This document shows positions 41,719-50,571 of a stretch of 64,000 bases of DNA, in pieces. This DNA comes from Candidatus Latescibacterota bacterium (lineage in GTDB: Bacteria; JAAXHH01), in contig JAAXHH010000141.1 in assembly GCA_012270975.1 (NCBI GenBank), positions 748,732 through 812,731 of the forward strand, read 5' to 3'. Numbering within the stretch: the first letter of the stretch is position 1; each line of letters opens with the position of its first letter. A program made the translations under genes and the position numbers. The notes under the pieces are model-generated. The model did no database searches, was not told the origin of the DNA, and saw only the letters and a list, made by a program, of their open reading frames with translations.

Positions 41719-43650
41719 ATGACCGTGAAACCCATATCCCTCAAAACAGCTGTCCTGGGACTGGCCTTCGCCTGCTGCGTCGCCTTCTGGGGACAGTACG
41801 CCACGGCACAGCTGAACTACAACTACCTGACCTTCCCCCAGATGCCGCTGTGCCTGCTCATCCCCTTCCTGGCGCTGGTGCTGCTGCCCAATGTCCTGGT
41901 ACGAACCATCGCGCCCGGGGCCGCGTTGACCCGACCGGAGCTCCTGGTCATTTTCGCCATGGGCCTGATCGCGGCCATGGTGCCGGACTGGGGCATGGTC
42001 CGCTATCTCATCAGCGTGATCACCGCGCCTTACTACTTCGCGAGCCCGGAAAACCAGTGGGAAGCCCACTTCTTCGCCTACCTGCCGGAGTGGGCGGTCA
42101 TACCCAACGACCAGAGACAGGTATCGGACTTTTACGCCGGGCTGCCTTCCGGCGCCACGATTCCCTGGCAGGACTGGGTGGTTCCTCTCTTCTGGTGGAT
42201 GTCGGCCCTCGGCACGCTGCTGTTCATCGGCGCCTGCCTGGTCGTGATATTCCGGAAGCAGTGGGTGGAATACGAGCGCCTCCGGTTCCCCATGGGCGAG
42301 GTGATCGTCCGCCTGCTCGAAACCGACGGAAACACCACCAGTCGCTGGCCGCCGCTCTTCGGCAACCGGTTGTTCCAGACCGGCCTCCTGGCCAGCCTGT
42401 CCGTCATGGCATGGAATATCGCCGGCTTCTGGGACGTGGTTCCCCATATCCCCCTGCCCGGACCGGTATTCAACGTGGTCATCGATCCCGCCTTCCCGCC
42501 GGTCGCCATCCGGCTCGTGCCCTACGTCCTGTGCTTCGCTTTCTTCGTGAACGTCGAGATCCTGTTCAGCGTCTGGTTCTTCCAGGTACTCGGCATACTG
42601 GAAACCGGCCTGCTCAACCGCTTCGGCGTGGTCTCGCCCGCCGAGACGATCGTACCCCGGGGACTCGTGTCCATCCAGTTCTGCGGCGGCCTGATCATGT
42701 TCGCCCTCATCGGATGCTGGATGGCGAGGCGCCACCTCGGGGACGTCCTGCGGAAATCCCTGGGAAGAAAAAGCGCCCTGCGGGACGAAAATGAACTGTT
42801 CTCCTACCGGACGGCGGTCATCGGCCTGGGTCTGGGCCTGGTCTTCATGACCGCCTGGCTGGCCGCCATAGGATTCTCCATTCCCATCGCCCTGCTCTTT
42901 CTGTTCTTGCTCCTGGTCTTCTATTTCGGCATCGCGCGCATCCTCGCCGAGGCCGGCCTGATCAACCTTGACCTGCCGATCAACGCCCACGCCTTTACCG
43001 TGGGCATGGTGGGTTCGGCCAACCTGTCCGGGTCGACGCTCACCGGTCTCGGACTGACCAACGCCTTCGCCCGGAACTGGCGGACCTTCACCATGGTCGG
43101 CCTCTCGCACGTCGCCTGGTGGCGGGACTATCTGGGAGCGCACCGCGGGCGGCTCTTCCTGCTGGTGTGCCTCGCCTTCGTCGCGGGCACCGCGATTTCC
43201 ACGGGATACGTCGTCTACGCCGGTTACCAGGAAGGCGCGGACAACCTGCACATCAACCTGCGCAACACGGGAAACCTGTTTTTCGACCTGGTGGTGAAGT
43301 GGATGAAGAACGCCACGCAGATTACTTCGCTCGAAGTCCTGTTTCTCGCGGCGGGCATGGCAGTAAGCCTGATGCTGGCCGTGGGCAGATTCCTCTTCTA
43401 CTGGTGGCCGCTCAATCCCATCGGTTTCGCCATCGGAGCTTCAGGACCCATACGAGGCCTCGTCTTCACCCTGTTCGTCGCGTGGCTCGTACAGGTGATC
43501 CTCCTCCGCATCGGCGGTGTCGGGCTCTACCGGAAAGCCCAGCCCCTGTTCCTGGGCATCCTCGTCGGTTACGTGATCGGGGTCCTGGCAGCCTATGTCG
43601 TCGATACCCTGTACGTCCCGGACACGCCCCACATCGCGGAGATCTTCTAG
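41719..43650 (+). CDS. DUF6785/DUF6784-like polytopic membrane protein, copy A
   Basis: A 643-residue protein with about 14 membrane helices. I match it from memory to the DUF6785 (N-terminal) and DUF6784 (C-terminal) families found with oligopeptide-transporter-like proteins in Planctomycetes and candidate phyla. Signature stretches are WVEYERLRFPMGE (about 181-193), FGIARILAEAGLINLDLPI (about 401-419) and WWPLNPIGFAIG (about 560-571). Transport of a small organic compound is the best guess from the fold-like layout and the catabolic neighbours. The start at 41719 places the first helix at the N-terminus. It is convergent with copy B. Confidence 0.75.
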   Translation: MTVKPISLKTAVLGLAFACCVAFWGQYATAQLNYNYLTFPQMPLCLLIPFLALVLLPNVLVRTIAPGAALTRPELLVIFAMGLIAAMVPDWGMVRYLISVITAPYYFASPENQWEAHFFAYLPEWAVIPNDQRQVSDFYAGLPSGATIPWQDWVVPLFWWMSALGTLLFIGACLVVIFRKQWVEYERLRFPMGEVIVRLLETDGNTTSRWPPLFGNRLFQTGLLASLSVMAWNIAGFWDVVPHIPLPGPVFNVVIDPAFPPVAIRLVPYVLCFAFFVNVEILFSVWFFQVLGILETGLLNRFGVVSPAETIVPRGLVSIQFCGGLIMFALIGCWMARRHLGDVLRKSLGRKSALRDENELFSYRTAVIGLGLGLVFMTAWLAAIGFSIPIALLFLFLLLVFYFGIARILAEAGLINLDLPINAHAFTVGMVGSANLSGSTLTGLGLTNAFARNWRTFTMVGLSHVAWWRDYLGAHRGRLFLLVCLAFVAGTAISTGYVVYAGYQEGADNLHINLRNTGNLFFDLVVKWMKNATQITSLEVLFLAAGMAVSLMLAVGRFLFYWWPLNPIGFAIGASGPIRGLVFTLFVAWLVQVILLRIGGVGLYRKAQPLFLGILVGYVIGVLAAYVVDTLYVPDTPHIAEIF

Positions 43651-43672
43651 CTTACCTGGACCGCCCGGTAAG
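43651..43672. terminator. Palindrome between the convergent DUF6785-like genes
   Basis: CTTACC (43651-43656) and GGTAAG (43667-43672) flank a ten-base loop, directly after the first stop and before the second. There is no T-tract on either side, so a bidirectional terminator is only a possibility. Confidence 0.25.
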
Positions 43673-43674
43673 TA

Positions 43675-45633
43675 CTACCAGTTGTGCACGTTATGTCCCT
43701 GGCCGGGAAACCAGATGACATCCACAACCAGGGAAAGGGTCACGCCCGCCGCGTAGCCCAGCAGCACCCCGATTACGGCCGGCTGGACCTTGCGGTACAT
43801 CTCGAACCCGCCCAGGCGCATCAATAGGGATTTGATCAGCCAGATCATGAAAACCGACGTGATCTGGAGATTGATGATGTCCGTAACGGCCACGGTGAAG
43901 CCGATGGGATGCAGGGGCCAGGCAGGGAATTGGTAATGCATGAAGAGGAGTCCTACCATAATAGCAGCCCCCAGAAGCAGAAAGTAGATCTCCTCGTAGG
44001 ACATGGTGAAGGGATTGTTGAGCCATGTGACCAGTTGGTTGTAGAAGAGATCGGCTTTCAGGGGGGCGAAATCGTGGGCGCCGGTCCCGGTCGTTCCGGC
44101 GTAGATCGTGTAGCCGTTGGTGACGACGAACGTCAGCGCCAGCAAGATACAGACCGCGGCGAAGAACCCCTTCTTGACGCCCATGAACCCGTCGGCGGCC
44201 TTCAGACCATGTATCATCGAAGAAAGGCCCATGCCCCGGTGATTGTGAGATATGGTATGGGTGAGCCCGAGGGCGGTCAGATTGGACGGGGACAGGTTGC
44301 TCGAACCGATGACCGCCACTGTCATCTCGTTCGAATCCACGGGCAGGTCGAGGAAGACGAGTCCGGTCTCGGCGACTATACGGGCTACGCCGATGTAGAG
44401 GGCCAGCGTGATCAGCAGGAGGAGGGCGGCCACGTCGAATGACATGCCCATGCGGTTCAGCCAGAACGCGAGATAGCAGAGGCCGCCGGCCAGTCCCAGC
44501 ACCGCCATGCGATATGACACCAGTTCCCTGGAATCGTCGAGTTCCTCCGATCTTCCGAGGGCCTTGCGCCAGACCGCCTTGAGGTGATGCCGCGCGATCC
44601 AGAAACCCCACAGCACGAATACCCAGAAGCCGCCGAAGTGCTGGGTCTGGACGATGAACCCGGCACCGCCCGCCACGCCGGACGCCGAAATGCCGAGCTG
44701 GTTGAGCAGACTGATTTCCGCGAGCGCCAGCAGGTGGAAGATCCAGATGCTCATCAGCACCTTCAGATCGGCGAAGAATGCGAAGCACATCATGAAAATG
44801 TTGAACTGGACTTCGGTGGGGGGAATCGAAGCCGCCAACTGGATCTTGGTCCTGAACACGGCCCCGATGGGTATGGCGGGTATGCCGCCGAAGTAACTGG
44901 CGCAGTTCCAGGCCAGCACGGCGAACGTGATCCCGAAACCCACCTGGAAGTAACGGTCCCGCAGGAACTCCGGCAGCCGGCCGCCGCGGGTCGTCTGAGT
45001 GATGAGCATCACGGGGATGTGCACCGCGGGAAACGCGAGGCGCTCGTGTTCCACCCAGTGTCTGCGGAAGATCACCGCGATACAGGCCATGACCACGAAC
45101 AACGCCGCCAGCATGCACATCCACCAAAAAAGGGGAATGATCCAGTCGATCCACAGGTACAGCGTCTGGCCCGTACCCTCGTAGAATCCCCGCGCCGCTC
45201 CCCGATCGTCCTGGACGACCAGCCAGTTCGGGAGGTGGGGGAAGAAGGATTCCACCCAGCGGTTTTCCTGCGTGGCGTAGTAGTGGGGGGAGGCCAGGAT
45301 GCCTAGAAAGTAGTCCACGAAGGCCTTGCCCGGGATCGTCGACGAGACCAGGCAGAAGACGAAGAGCACGGAGAGTTCGCCCGCCGTGAATGCCAGGCCG
45401 GGCCGCCACCGGCGCAGCGGGATCTGTATGCAGAAGACGACGAGCAGGAAGGAAATGAGTGCGGCGATCGAGATGTGGCTGAGCGTGAGCCGCGGCCCGT
45501 GCATCACGTAATTCGTGTGAGGCGTCCAGACCGCGATGAACATGGCCAATATGCCGCCCAGGACAACCACGCGGAGCGTCAGACCCGCGGCGGCGCGACT
45601 GGAGGGTTTTTCAGTAGCAGATTCTGACGACAT
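43675..45633 (-). CDS. DUF6785/DUF6784-like polytopic membrane protein, copy B
   Basis: A 652-residue paralogue of copy A, with the same helix layout and matching motifs: WVEHERLAFPAVHIPV, YIGVARIVAETGLVFLDLP and the C-terminal WPLHPIGFTVAV and RLGGFEMYRKVQPA. The two differ throughout, so the duplication is old. It faces copy A tail to tail with a 24-base gap. Function unknown; transport across the inner membrane is inferred. Confidence 0.75.
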   Translation of the reverse strand: MSSESATEKPSSRAAAGLTLRVVVLGGILAMFIAVWTPHTNYVMHGPRLTLSHISIAALISFLLVVFCIQIPLRRWRPGLAFTAGELSVLFVFCLVSSTIPGKAFVDYFLGILASPHYYATQENRWVESFFPHLPNWLVVQDDRGAARGFYEGTGQTLYLWIDWIIPLFWWMCMLAALFVVMACIAVIFRRHWVEHERLAFPAVHIPVMLITQTTRGGRLPEFLRDRYFQVGFGITFAVLAWNCASYFGGIPAIPIGAVFRTKIQLAASIPPTEVQFNIFMMCFAFFADLKVLMSIWIFHLLALAEISLLNQLGISASGVAGGAGFIVQTQHFGGFWVFVLWGFWIARHHLKAVWRKALGRSEELDDSRELVSYRMAVLGLAGGLCYLAFWLNRMGMSFDVAALLLLITLALYIGVARIVAETGLVFLDLPVDSNEMTVAVIGSSNLSPSNLTALGLTHTISHNHRGMGLSSMIHGLKAADGFMGVKKGFFAAVCILLALTFVVTNGYTIYAGTTGTGAHDFAPLKADLFYNQLVTWLNNPFTMSYEEIYFLLLGAAIMVGLLFMHYQFPAWPLHPIGFTVAVTDIINLQITSVFMIWLIKSLLMRLGGFEMYRKVQPAVIGVLLGYAAGVTLSLVVDVIWFPGQGHNVHNW

Positions 45634-45902
45634 TAAGGAAAGCAGATTCCTGTTCGAGGCGTATTTCCGGCAACCTTTTCGCTCACGGATTGCACCACTG
45701 ATTCGATTTCCAATATACCCCGGTACCGCGGGTTTCGGCTATGGTTTTATCCTGATCGAATCCCAGGGGATGGCCCTGGCAAACCTGGTGTGCGTACCGT
45801 CTTTTTTCTGTTGCCTTGCGGCCCCTCATCATCTAATTTGCGCTAATGTGTTTTGTCTGTGAAATCCGGCCGATTCACTATCTGGTTTAATGAGGATACT
45901 CT

Positions 45903-46706
45903 ATGTCGACAACCGGTGTTACGCTGAAGACCAGCGGCTTCGGTCAGACGCGCCGCAGAGACGCCTGGTGGGTACAGCAGTTAGTGACCTTAGGTGTATT
46001 CTCTGCCTTTGTCGTCTACTCCACCTGGGCGGCCTTTCAGGGTGAGTTCTACGCCTGGGGGCCCTATCTTTCGCCCTTCTATTCGCCCGAGATCTTCGGC
46101 AGCTCGTCCCATGCCCTGTTCGGACCCCGTCCGGACTGGTGGCCGGCCATGCTCCCGTTTTCGCCGGCCTTTCTGATCCTGTGGGCCCCTGCTGGATTCC
46201 GGATCACCTGCTACTACTACCGGGGGGCGTACTACAAGGCCTTCTGGGCCGACCCGCCTTCCTGCAGCGTTTCCGAACCGAGGAAGAAGTACCGGGGTGA
46301 ACAGTCCTTCCCGCTCATACTCCAGAACATTCACCGGTATTTTCTCTACGCGGTGTTCATCATCTGGATCTTCCTGGTCCAGGACGCCTGGAAGGCCATG
46401 TGGTTCACGGATGCGGCAACCGGTGAAACGACATTCGGCATCGGCGTCGGAACCCTCGTATTGACCTTGAACGTAATCCTGCTGGGCGGCTACCAGTTCG
46501 GCTGCCACTCCCTCCGCCACCTGATCGGCGGGAACCTGGACCTGCTCTCGAAAGCGCCTGTACGGCATGCGGGTTACAACTGCGTTTCGTGCCTGAACAG
46601 AAAACACATGACCTGGGCCTGGCTCAGCCTGGTCTGGGTAGGCTTTGCGGATATATACGTACGCCTCGTGGCCATGGGCGTGTGGACGGATTGGAGAATC
46701 CTTTAA
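45903..46706 (+). CDS. Succinate dehydrogenase/fumarate reductase membrane anchor (large single-subunit type)
   Basis: A 267-residue membrane anchor with about five to six helices. Candidate haem or quinone ligands are His in NIHRYFLYAV (about 141-150) and His in FGCHSLRHLIGG (about 199-210). It resembles the single large anchor of the mycobacterial Sdh1-type complex rather than the classical SdhC/SdhD pair. GAGGA lies six to seven bases upstream of the ATG. Its stop overlaps the flavoprotein start as TAATG. In the 269-base gap upstream I see no clear promoter except a weak TTGCAC-18-TATACC match near 45690. Confidence 0.8.
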   Translation: MSTTGVTLKTSGFGQTRRRDAWWVQQLVTLGVFSAFVVYSTWAAFQGEFYAWGPYLSPFYSPEIFGSSSHALFGPRPDWWPAMLPFSPAFLILWAPAGFRITCYYYRGAYYKAFWADPPSCSVSEPRKKYRGEQSFPLILQNIHRYFLYAVFIIWIFLVQDAWKAMWFTDAATGETTFGIGVGTLVLTLNVILLGGYQFGCHSLRHLIGGNLDLLSKAPVRHAGYNCVSCLNRKHMTWAWLSLVWVGFADIYVRLVAMGVWTDWRIL

Positions 46707-48520
46707 TGGCGGAATACCAGAATCATGAACACGACGTACTGGTGATCGGCGCCGGTGGCGCGGGACTCCGGGCTGCCATCGAGGCCTCGGCCACCGGGGT
46801 GTCGGTGGGTCTGGTCTGCAAGTCCCTGCTGGGCAAGGCCCATACGGTCATGGCCGAAGGGGGCGTGGCCGCGGCGCTCGCCAACGTGGACGACCGGGAC
46901 GGCTGGAGCGTCCACTTCGCCGACACGATGCGGGGCGGCCAGTACCTGAGCAACTGGCGCATGGCCGAGTTGCACGCCCGCGAAGCGCCGGACCGCGTGC
47001 GGGAGCTGGAAGCCTGGGGCGCCCTGTTCGACCGGACGGCGGACGGCCGCATTCTGCAGCGCAACTTCGGCGGCCACAAGTACCCCCGTCTCGCCCACGT
47101 GGGCGACCGGACCGGTCTCGAGATGATCCGCACCTTGCAGGATTTCGGGATCCACCAGGGCATGGAAGTGTACATGGAACACGCCATCGTGGCCCTTTTG
47201 AAAGACGGCGACCGGGTCGTCGGGGCTTTCGGCTACGACCGGGAGCGGGGCCGCTTCCGCGTATTCCGCGCCAAGGCGGTCATCCTGGCCACGGGCGGCA
47301 TCGGCCGCGCCTTCAAGATCACGAGCAACAGCTGGGAATACACGGGGGACGGCCACGCGCTGGCCTACGACGCCGGGGCCGCGCTGCTGGACATGGAGTT
47401 CGTGCAGTTCCACCCGACGGGCATGGTCTGGCCGCCGAGCGTGCGGGGTATCCTGGTCACGGAAGGCGTCCGCGGCGAGGGCGGGATCCTGACGAACAGC
47501 GAGGGCAACCGGTTCATGTTCGACGACATCCCCGACCTCTACAAGAACTCGACGGCGGACAATCCCGAAGAGGGCTGGATCTATACGCAGGGGGACAAGG
47601 AAGCCCGCCGCCCACCCGAACTGCTGACGAGAGACCACGTGGCACGGTGCATCGTCCGGGAGATCCGGGAGGGCCGCGGATCGCCCCACGACGGGGTCTA
47701 CCTCGACATTTCGTGGATCAGGGAGAAGCTGTCCAACGCCGAAGAGCATATCAAGCGCAAGCTGCCGAGCATGTACCACCAGTTCAAGCAACTCGCCGAC
47801 ATCGACATCACGAAGGAGGCCATGGAAGTGGGCCCCACGACCCACTACGTGATGGGCGGCGTCCTGGTGGACGCCGACACGCAGATGTCGACCGTGCCCG
47901 GTCTCTTTGCCGCCGGAGAATGCGCCGCAGGCCTGCACGGGGCCAACCGGCTGGGAGGCAATTCCCTTTCGGACCTGCTGGTATTCGGCCAGCGCGCCGG
48001 CAAGTACGCCGCGGAGTTCGCCCGCGAGAACGGCAATGGCGCTATCGACGATGGCCAGGTCGAGGCAGCCGTAAGCGAGACGCTGGCGCCCTTCGACCGC
48101 GAGCAAAGCGGCGAGAATCCCTTCGAAATTCAATACGAATTGCAGGATCGGATGCAGGAACTCGTCGGCATCGTGCGCAACGAGGGCGACATGCAACGGG
48201 CCCTCGAAGTCATCGACGATCTGCGTCAACGGGCCGGTAAAGTGTCTGTGATCGGTAACCGGGAATACAACCCGGGATGGCACACCGCGCTGGATCTGAA
48301 GTTCCTGCTGATCGTATCGGAGGCGGTGGCCCGGGCCGCGCTGGAGAGGAAGGAGAGCCGGGGCGCCCACTTCCGCGAGGACTACGAGGACAAGGACGAA
48401 GAATTCGGCAGCCTCAATATCATCCAGCATAAAGGCGCCGACAGCGAGATGGTGATCAACCGCGTTCCGGTCACACCGCTCCGGGAGGACCTGGCAGCGA
48501 TCATCGAGGAGAACAAGTAA
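46706..48520 (+). CDS. sdhA: Succinate dehydrogenase/fumarate reductase flavoprotein subunit
   Basis: FAD subunit that interconverts succinate and fumarate. In the 604-residue protein the FAD motif VIGAGGAGLRAAIEA (about 13-27), the flavin-attachment stretch KAHTVMAEGGVAAAL (His about 47) and active-site HPTGMVW and REIREGRG are present, and the C-terminal end is the usual helical domain. Stop and start overlaps of TAATG on both sides join it to the anchor and iron-sulfur genes. The order anchor-flavoprotein-iron-sulfur is as in the mycobacterial-type operon. Confidence 0.95.
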   Translation: MAEYQNHEHDVLVIGAGGAGLRAAIEASATGVSVGLVCKSLLGKAHTVMAEGGVAAALANVDDRDGWSVHFADTMRGGQYLSNWRMAELHAREAPDRVRELEAWGALFDRTADGRILQRNFGGHKYPRLAHVGDRTGLEMIRTLQDFGIHQGMEVYMEHAIVALLKDGDRVVGAFGYDRERGRFRVFRAKAVILATGGIGRAFKITSNSWEYTGDGHALAYDAGAALLDMEFVQFHPTGMVWPPSVRGILVTEGVRGEGGILTNSEGNRFMFDDIPDLYKNSTADNPEEGWIYTQGDKEARRPPELLTRDHVARCIVREIREGRGSPHDGVYLDISWIREKLSNAEEHIKRKLPSMYHQFKQLADIDITKEAMEVGPTTHYVMGGVLVDADTQMSTVPGLFAAGECAAGLHGANRLGGNSLSDLLVFGQRAGKYAAEFARENGNGAIDDGQVEAAVSETLAPFDREQSGENPFEIQYELQDRMQELVGIVRNEGDMQRALEVIDDLRQRAGKVSVIGNREYNPGWHTALDLKFLLIVSEAVARAALERKESRGAHFREDYEDKDEEFGSLNIIQHKGADSEMVINRVPVTPLREDLAAIIEENK

Positions 48521-49281
48521 TGGCGACGGCCAACTTCCGAATCTGGCGGGGCGATGGGCAGAACGGCGGTTTCGAGGACTATTCCACCGAAATCGACGAG
48601 GGCATGGTCGTACTGGACGCGGTGCACCAGATTCAGGCGGAGTCCGCGCCGGATCTCGCGGTCCGGTGGAACTGCAAGGCCGGCAAGTGCGGATCGTGCT
48701 CCGCCGAGGTCAACGGCAATCCCAAGCTGATGTGCATGACGCGCATGAGCGACCTGCCCGAGGACGAAACCATCACCATCGAGCCGATGAAGGCTTTCCC
48801 AACCATCCGCGACCTGGTGACGGATGTGTCCTGGAACTTCGAGGCCAAGATGAAGATCAAGCCCTTCAGGCCCCGCAAGCCCGATGCCGAGGACGGCACC
48901 TGGCGCATGGATCAGGACGACATCGAACGGGTGCAGGAGTTCCGCAAGTGCATCGAGTGCTTTCTCTGCCAGGACGTCTGCCACGTATTGCGTGAACACG
49001 ACCTGCACGAGGAGTTCATCGGTCCGCGCCTCATGGTGCACAACGCCGCCCTGGAGATGCATCCCCTCGACACCGAGGACCGGCTCGGCGACCTCAAGGA
49101 GGACCAGGGCATCGGCTACTGCAACATCACCAAGTGCTGCACCCACGTCTGCCCCGAAGAGATCACCATCACGGACAACGCCATCATTCCCCTGAAGGAA
49201 CGGGTCGTCGGCGAATTCTACGATCCGCTCAACCGGCTGCTGCGCATCTTCAAGTCGAAGGACAGCGACGAGCCGGCCTAG
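48520..49281 (+). CDS. sdhB: Succinate dehydrogenase/fumarate reductase iron-sulfur subunit
   Basis: A 253-residue electron-transfer subunit. The [2Fe-2S] ligands are in CKAGKCGSC with a fourth Cys in LMCMTRM (about 52-75); the [4Fe-4S] and [3Fe-4S] type clusters are in CIECFLCQDVC (about 146-156) and CNITKCCTHVCPE (about 204-216). The protein links the flavoprotein to the quinone site in the anchor. Its start overlaps the sdhA stop as TAATG. No fourth subunit follows. Confidence 0.95.
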   Translation: MATANFRIWRGDGQNGGFEDYSTEIDEGMVVLDAVHQIQAESAPDLAVRWNCKAGKCGSCSAEVNGNPKLMCMTRMSDLPEDETITIEPMKAFPTIRDLVTDVSWNFEAKMKIKPFRPRKPDAEDGTWRMDQDDIERVQEFRKCIECFLCQDVCHVLREHDLHEEFIGPRLMVHNAALEMHPLDTEDRLGDLKEDQGIGYCNITKCCTHVCPEEITITDNAIIPLKERVVGEFYDPLNRLLRIFKSKDSDEPA

Positions 49282-49327
49282 CTTTACGCCTCGAAGAAAT
49301 CAGATGTGCGGGTTTGGGGCCTGCGAT

Positions 49328-49525
49328 CTACTCCGGATCGGTCCTTTTGGTACGGCGTAAGTCCATGCCCCTCAGGACGCCCTCCTGTCTTGCCATACGT
49401 TCCCTCAGGTCTGCCTGGCCGTGTTCCAAAGCGACAAGACGAAGATTGATCTCCCGCTTCGACGCCAGGATTAGCCCGGCCAGGGCAACACCCACACTGA
49501 TTATCCCAATCAACTCGACGCTCAT
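49328..49525 (-). CDS. Small single-helix membrane protein
   Basis: A 65-residue protein: one hydrophobic helix (LIGIISVGVALAGLILAS, about 5-22) followed by a charged helix with heptad-like spacing (LRLVALEHGQADLRERM). Such small anchored coiled-coil proteins are widespread and unnamed. GGAGG sits seven bases before the ATG, which strongly supports it as a real gene. It lies on the opposite strand from the sdh operon. Confidence 0.6.
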   Translation of the reverse strand: MSVELIGIISVGVALAGLILASKREINLRLVALEHGQADLRERMARQEGVLRGMDLRRTKRTDPE

Positions 49526-49751
49526 TGCTAATCCTCCTGGCGCTCAGTCGTATACTTCATACTGTAGAAACGATCGCGACGCTCGGATCGTGGTTACACC
49601 TCCGCATTTGGACTGACAATTTCATTAGTCGCTGTCTTCTGCGGGTTTATCGTATGAAATAAACAGAACTGATGAGAGATTGGGATTAGTCTGCGACAGC
49701 TCGAATCTTCTGACTTACCTTTAAGATGTCCTGATGTACTTCCGCAGTCCT

Positions 49752-49778
49752 GTCCTGCCAGGCCCGCCTAGGCCCACG
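49752..49778. repeat. Short 9-bp-period array R9
   Basis: Units GTCCTGCCA, GGCCCGCCT, AGGCCCACG overlap the stop codon of the SDR gene. The 240-base gap to its left shows nothing else. Confidence 0.3.
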
Positions 49779-50544
49779 CCCCCCGAGCCATCAGGCCCCC
49801 GTCCACATTCACCCATTCACCCGTGATGAAGGAGGCTCGGTCGCTTGCGAGGAAGAGCACCGCGTTGGCGATATCCTCCGGACTCCCCAGGCGGTTCACG
49901 GCGTGCCGAGAGGCCATGTCAGTCCGGATTTCGTCCTCGTCGCCGCCGATCGAGTCAATGGCCTCCTGCAGGAGCGGCGTTTCGATAGTGCCCGGGTTGA
50001 CCGCCACCACGCGGATATTGTCCTCCGCATAGTCCAGGGCCAATTGGCGAACCAGCGACAGGTCGCCCCCCTTGCTCGCCGCATAGGCCGAGATGCCCTT
50101 GGCCGACTGCAGTCCCTGCACGCTGGCCGTGTTGATGATTACGCCGCCTCCCCGCGCCTTCATCACGGGCACGCAGTACTTGACCATCAGAAACCGGCTC
50201 TTGAGGTTCACGTCGATGATCCGGTCCCACTGCTCCTCCGAGAGCTCATGGGCGGGCAGGTAGCTCGTGGTGGGCTGAATCCCCACGTTGTTGCACAGGA
50301 TGTCCACCCCGCCCCAGGAATCCGTCGCCGTTTCCACCAGGGACCGGCACACGTCGCTCGTGGTCACGTCGGCGTGCACGTAGTGGATGTTGTCGCTTTC
50401 GGCGGAGATTTCCGAGCCGGCGTCGTCGTCGATGTCGGCGCACAGGACATGAGCACCTTCACCGGCGAAGGCGCGGACGATACCCCCTCCGATGCCCTTT
50501 GCGCCGCCGGTCACGATGACCGCTTTCCCTTCGAATGCTGCCAT
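49768..50544 (-). CDS. Short-chain dehydrogenase/reductase
   Basis: A 258-residue classical SDR with VTGGAKGIG (11-19), Ser141 (INTAS) and Tyr154-x-x-x-Lys158 (YAASK). The Asp at the end of the second strand (CADIDDD) points to NAD preference. AAAGGAG lies six bases upstream of the ATG. It follows the cyclase gene by 27 bases, so the two form an operon. Substrate unknown. Confidence 0.9.
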   Translation of the reverse strand: MAAFEGKAVIVTGGAKGIGGGIVRAFAGEGAHVLCADIDDDAGSEISAESDNIHYVHADVTTSDVCRSLVETATDSWGGVDILCNNVGIQPTTSYLPAHELSEEQWDRIIDVNLKSRFLMVKYCVPVMKARGGGVIINTASVQGLQSAKGISAYAASKGGDLSLVRQLALDYAEDNIRVVAVNPGTIETPLLQEAIDSIGGDEDEIRTDMASRHAVNRLGSPEDIANAVLFLASDRASFITGEWVNVDGGLMARGAWA

Positions 50545-50571
50545 GACCTGCTCCTTTCATCGGTTTCTTAG

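Noticed and set aside
43651..43672. A firm intrinsic terminator between the DUF6785-like genes
   Set aside because: The palindrome has only six-base arms and no T-tract in either direction; kept as a weak feature only.
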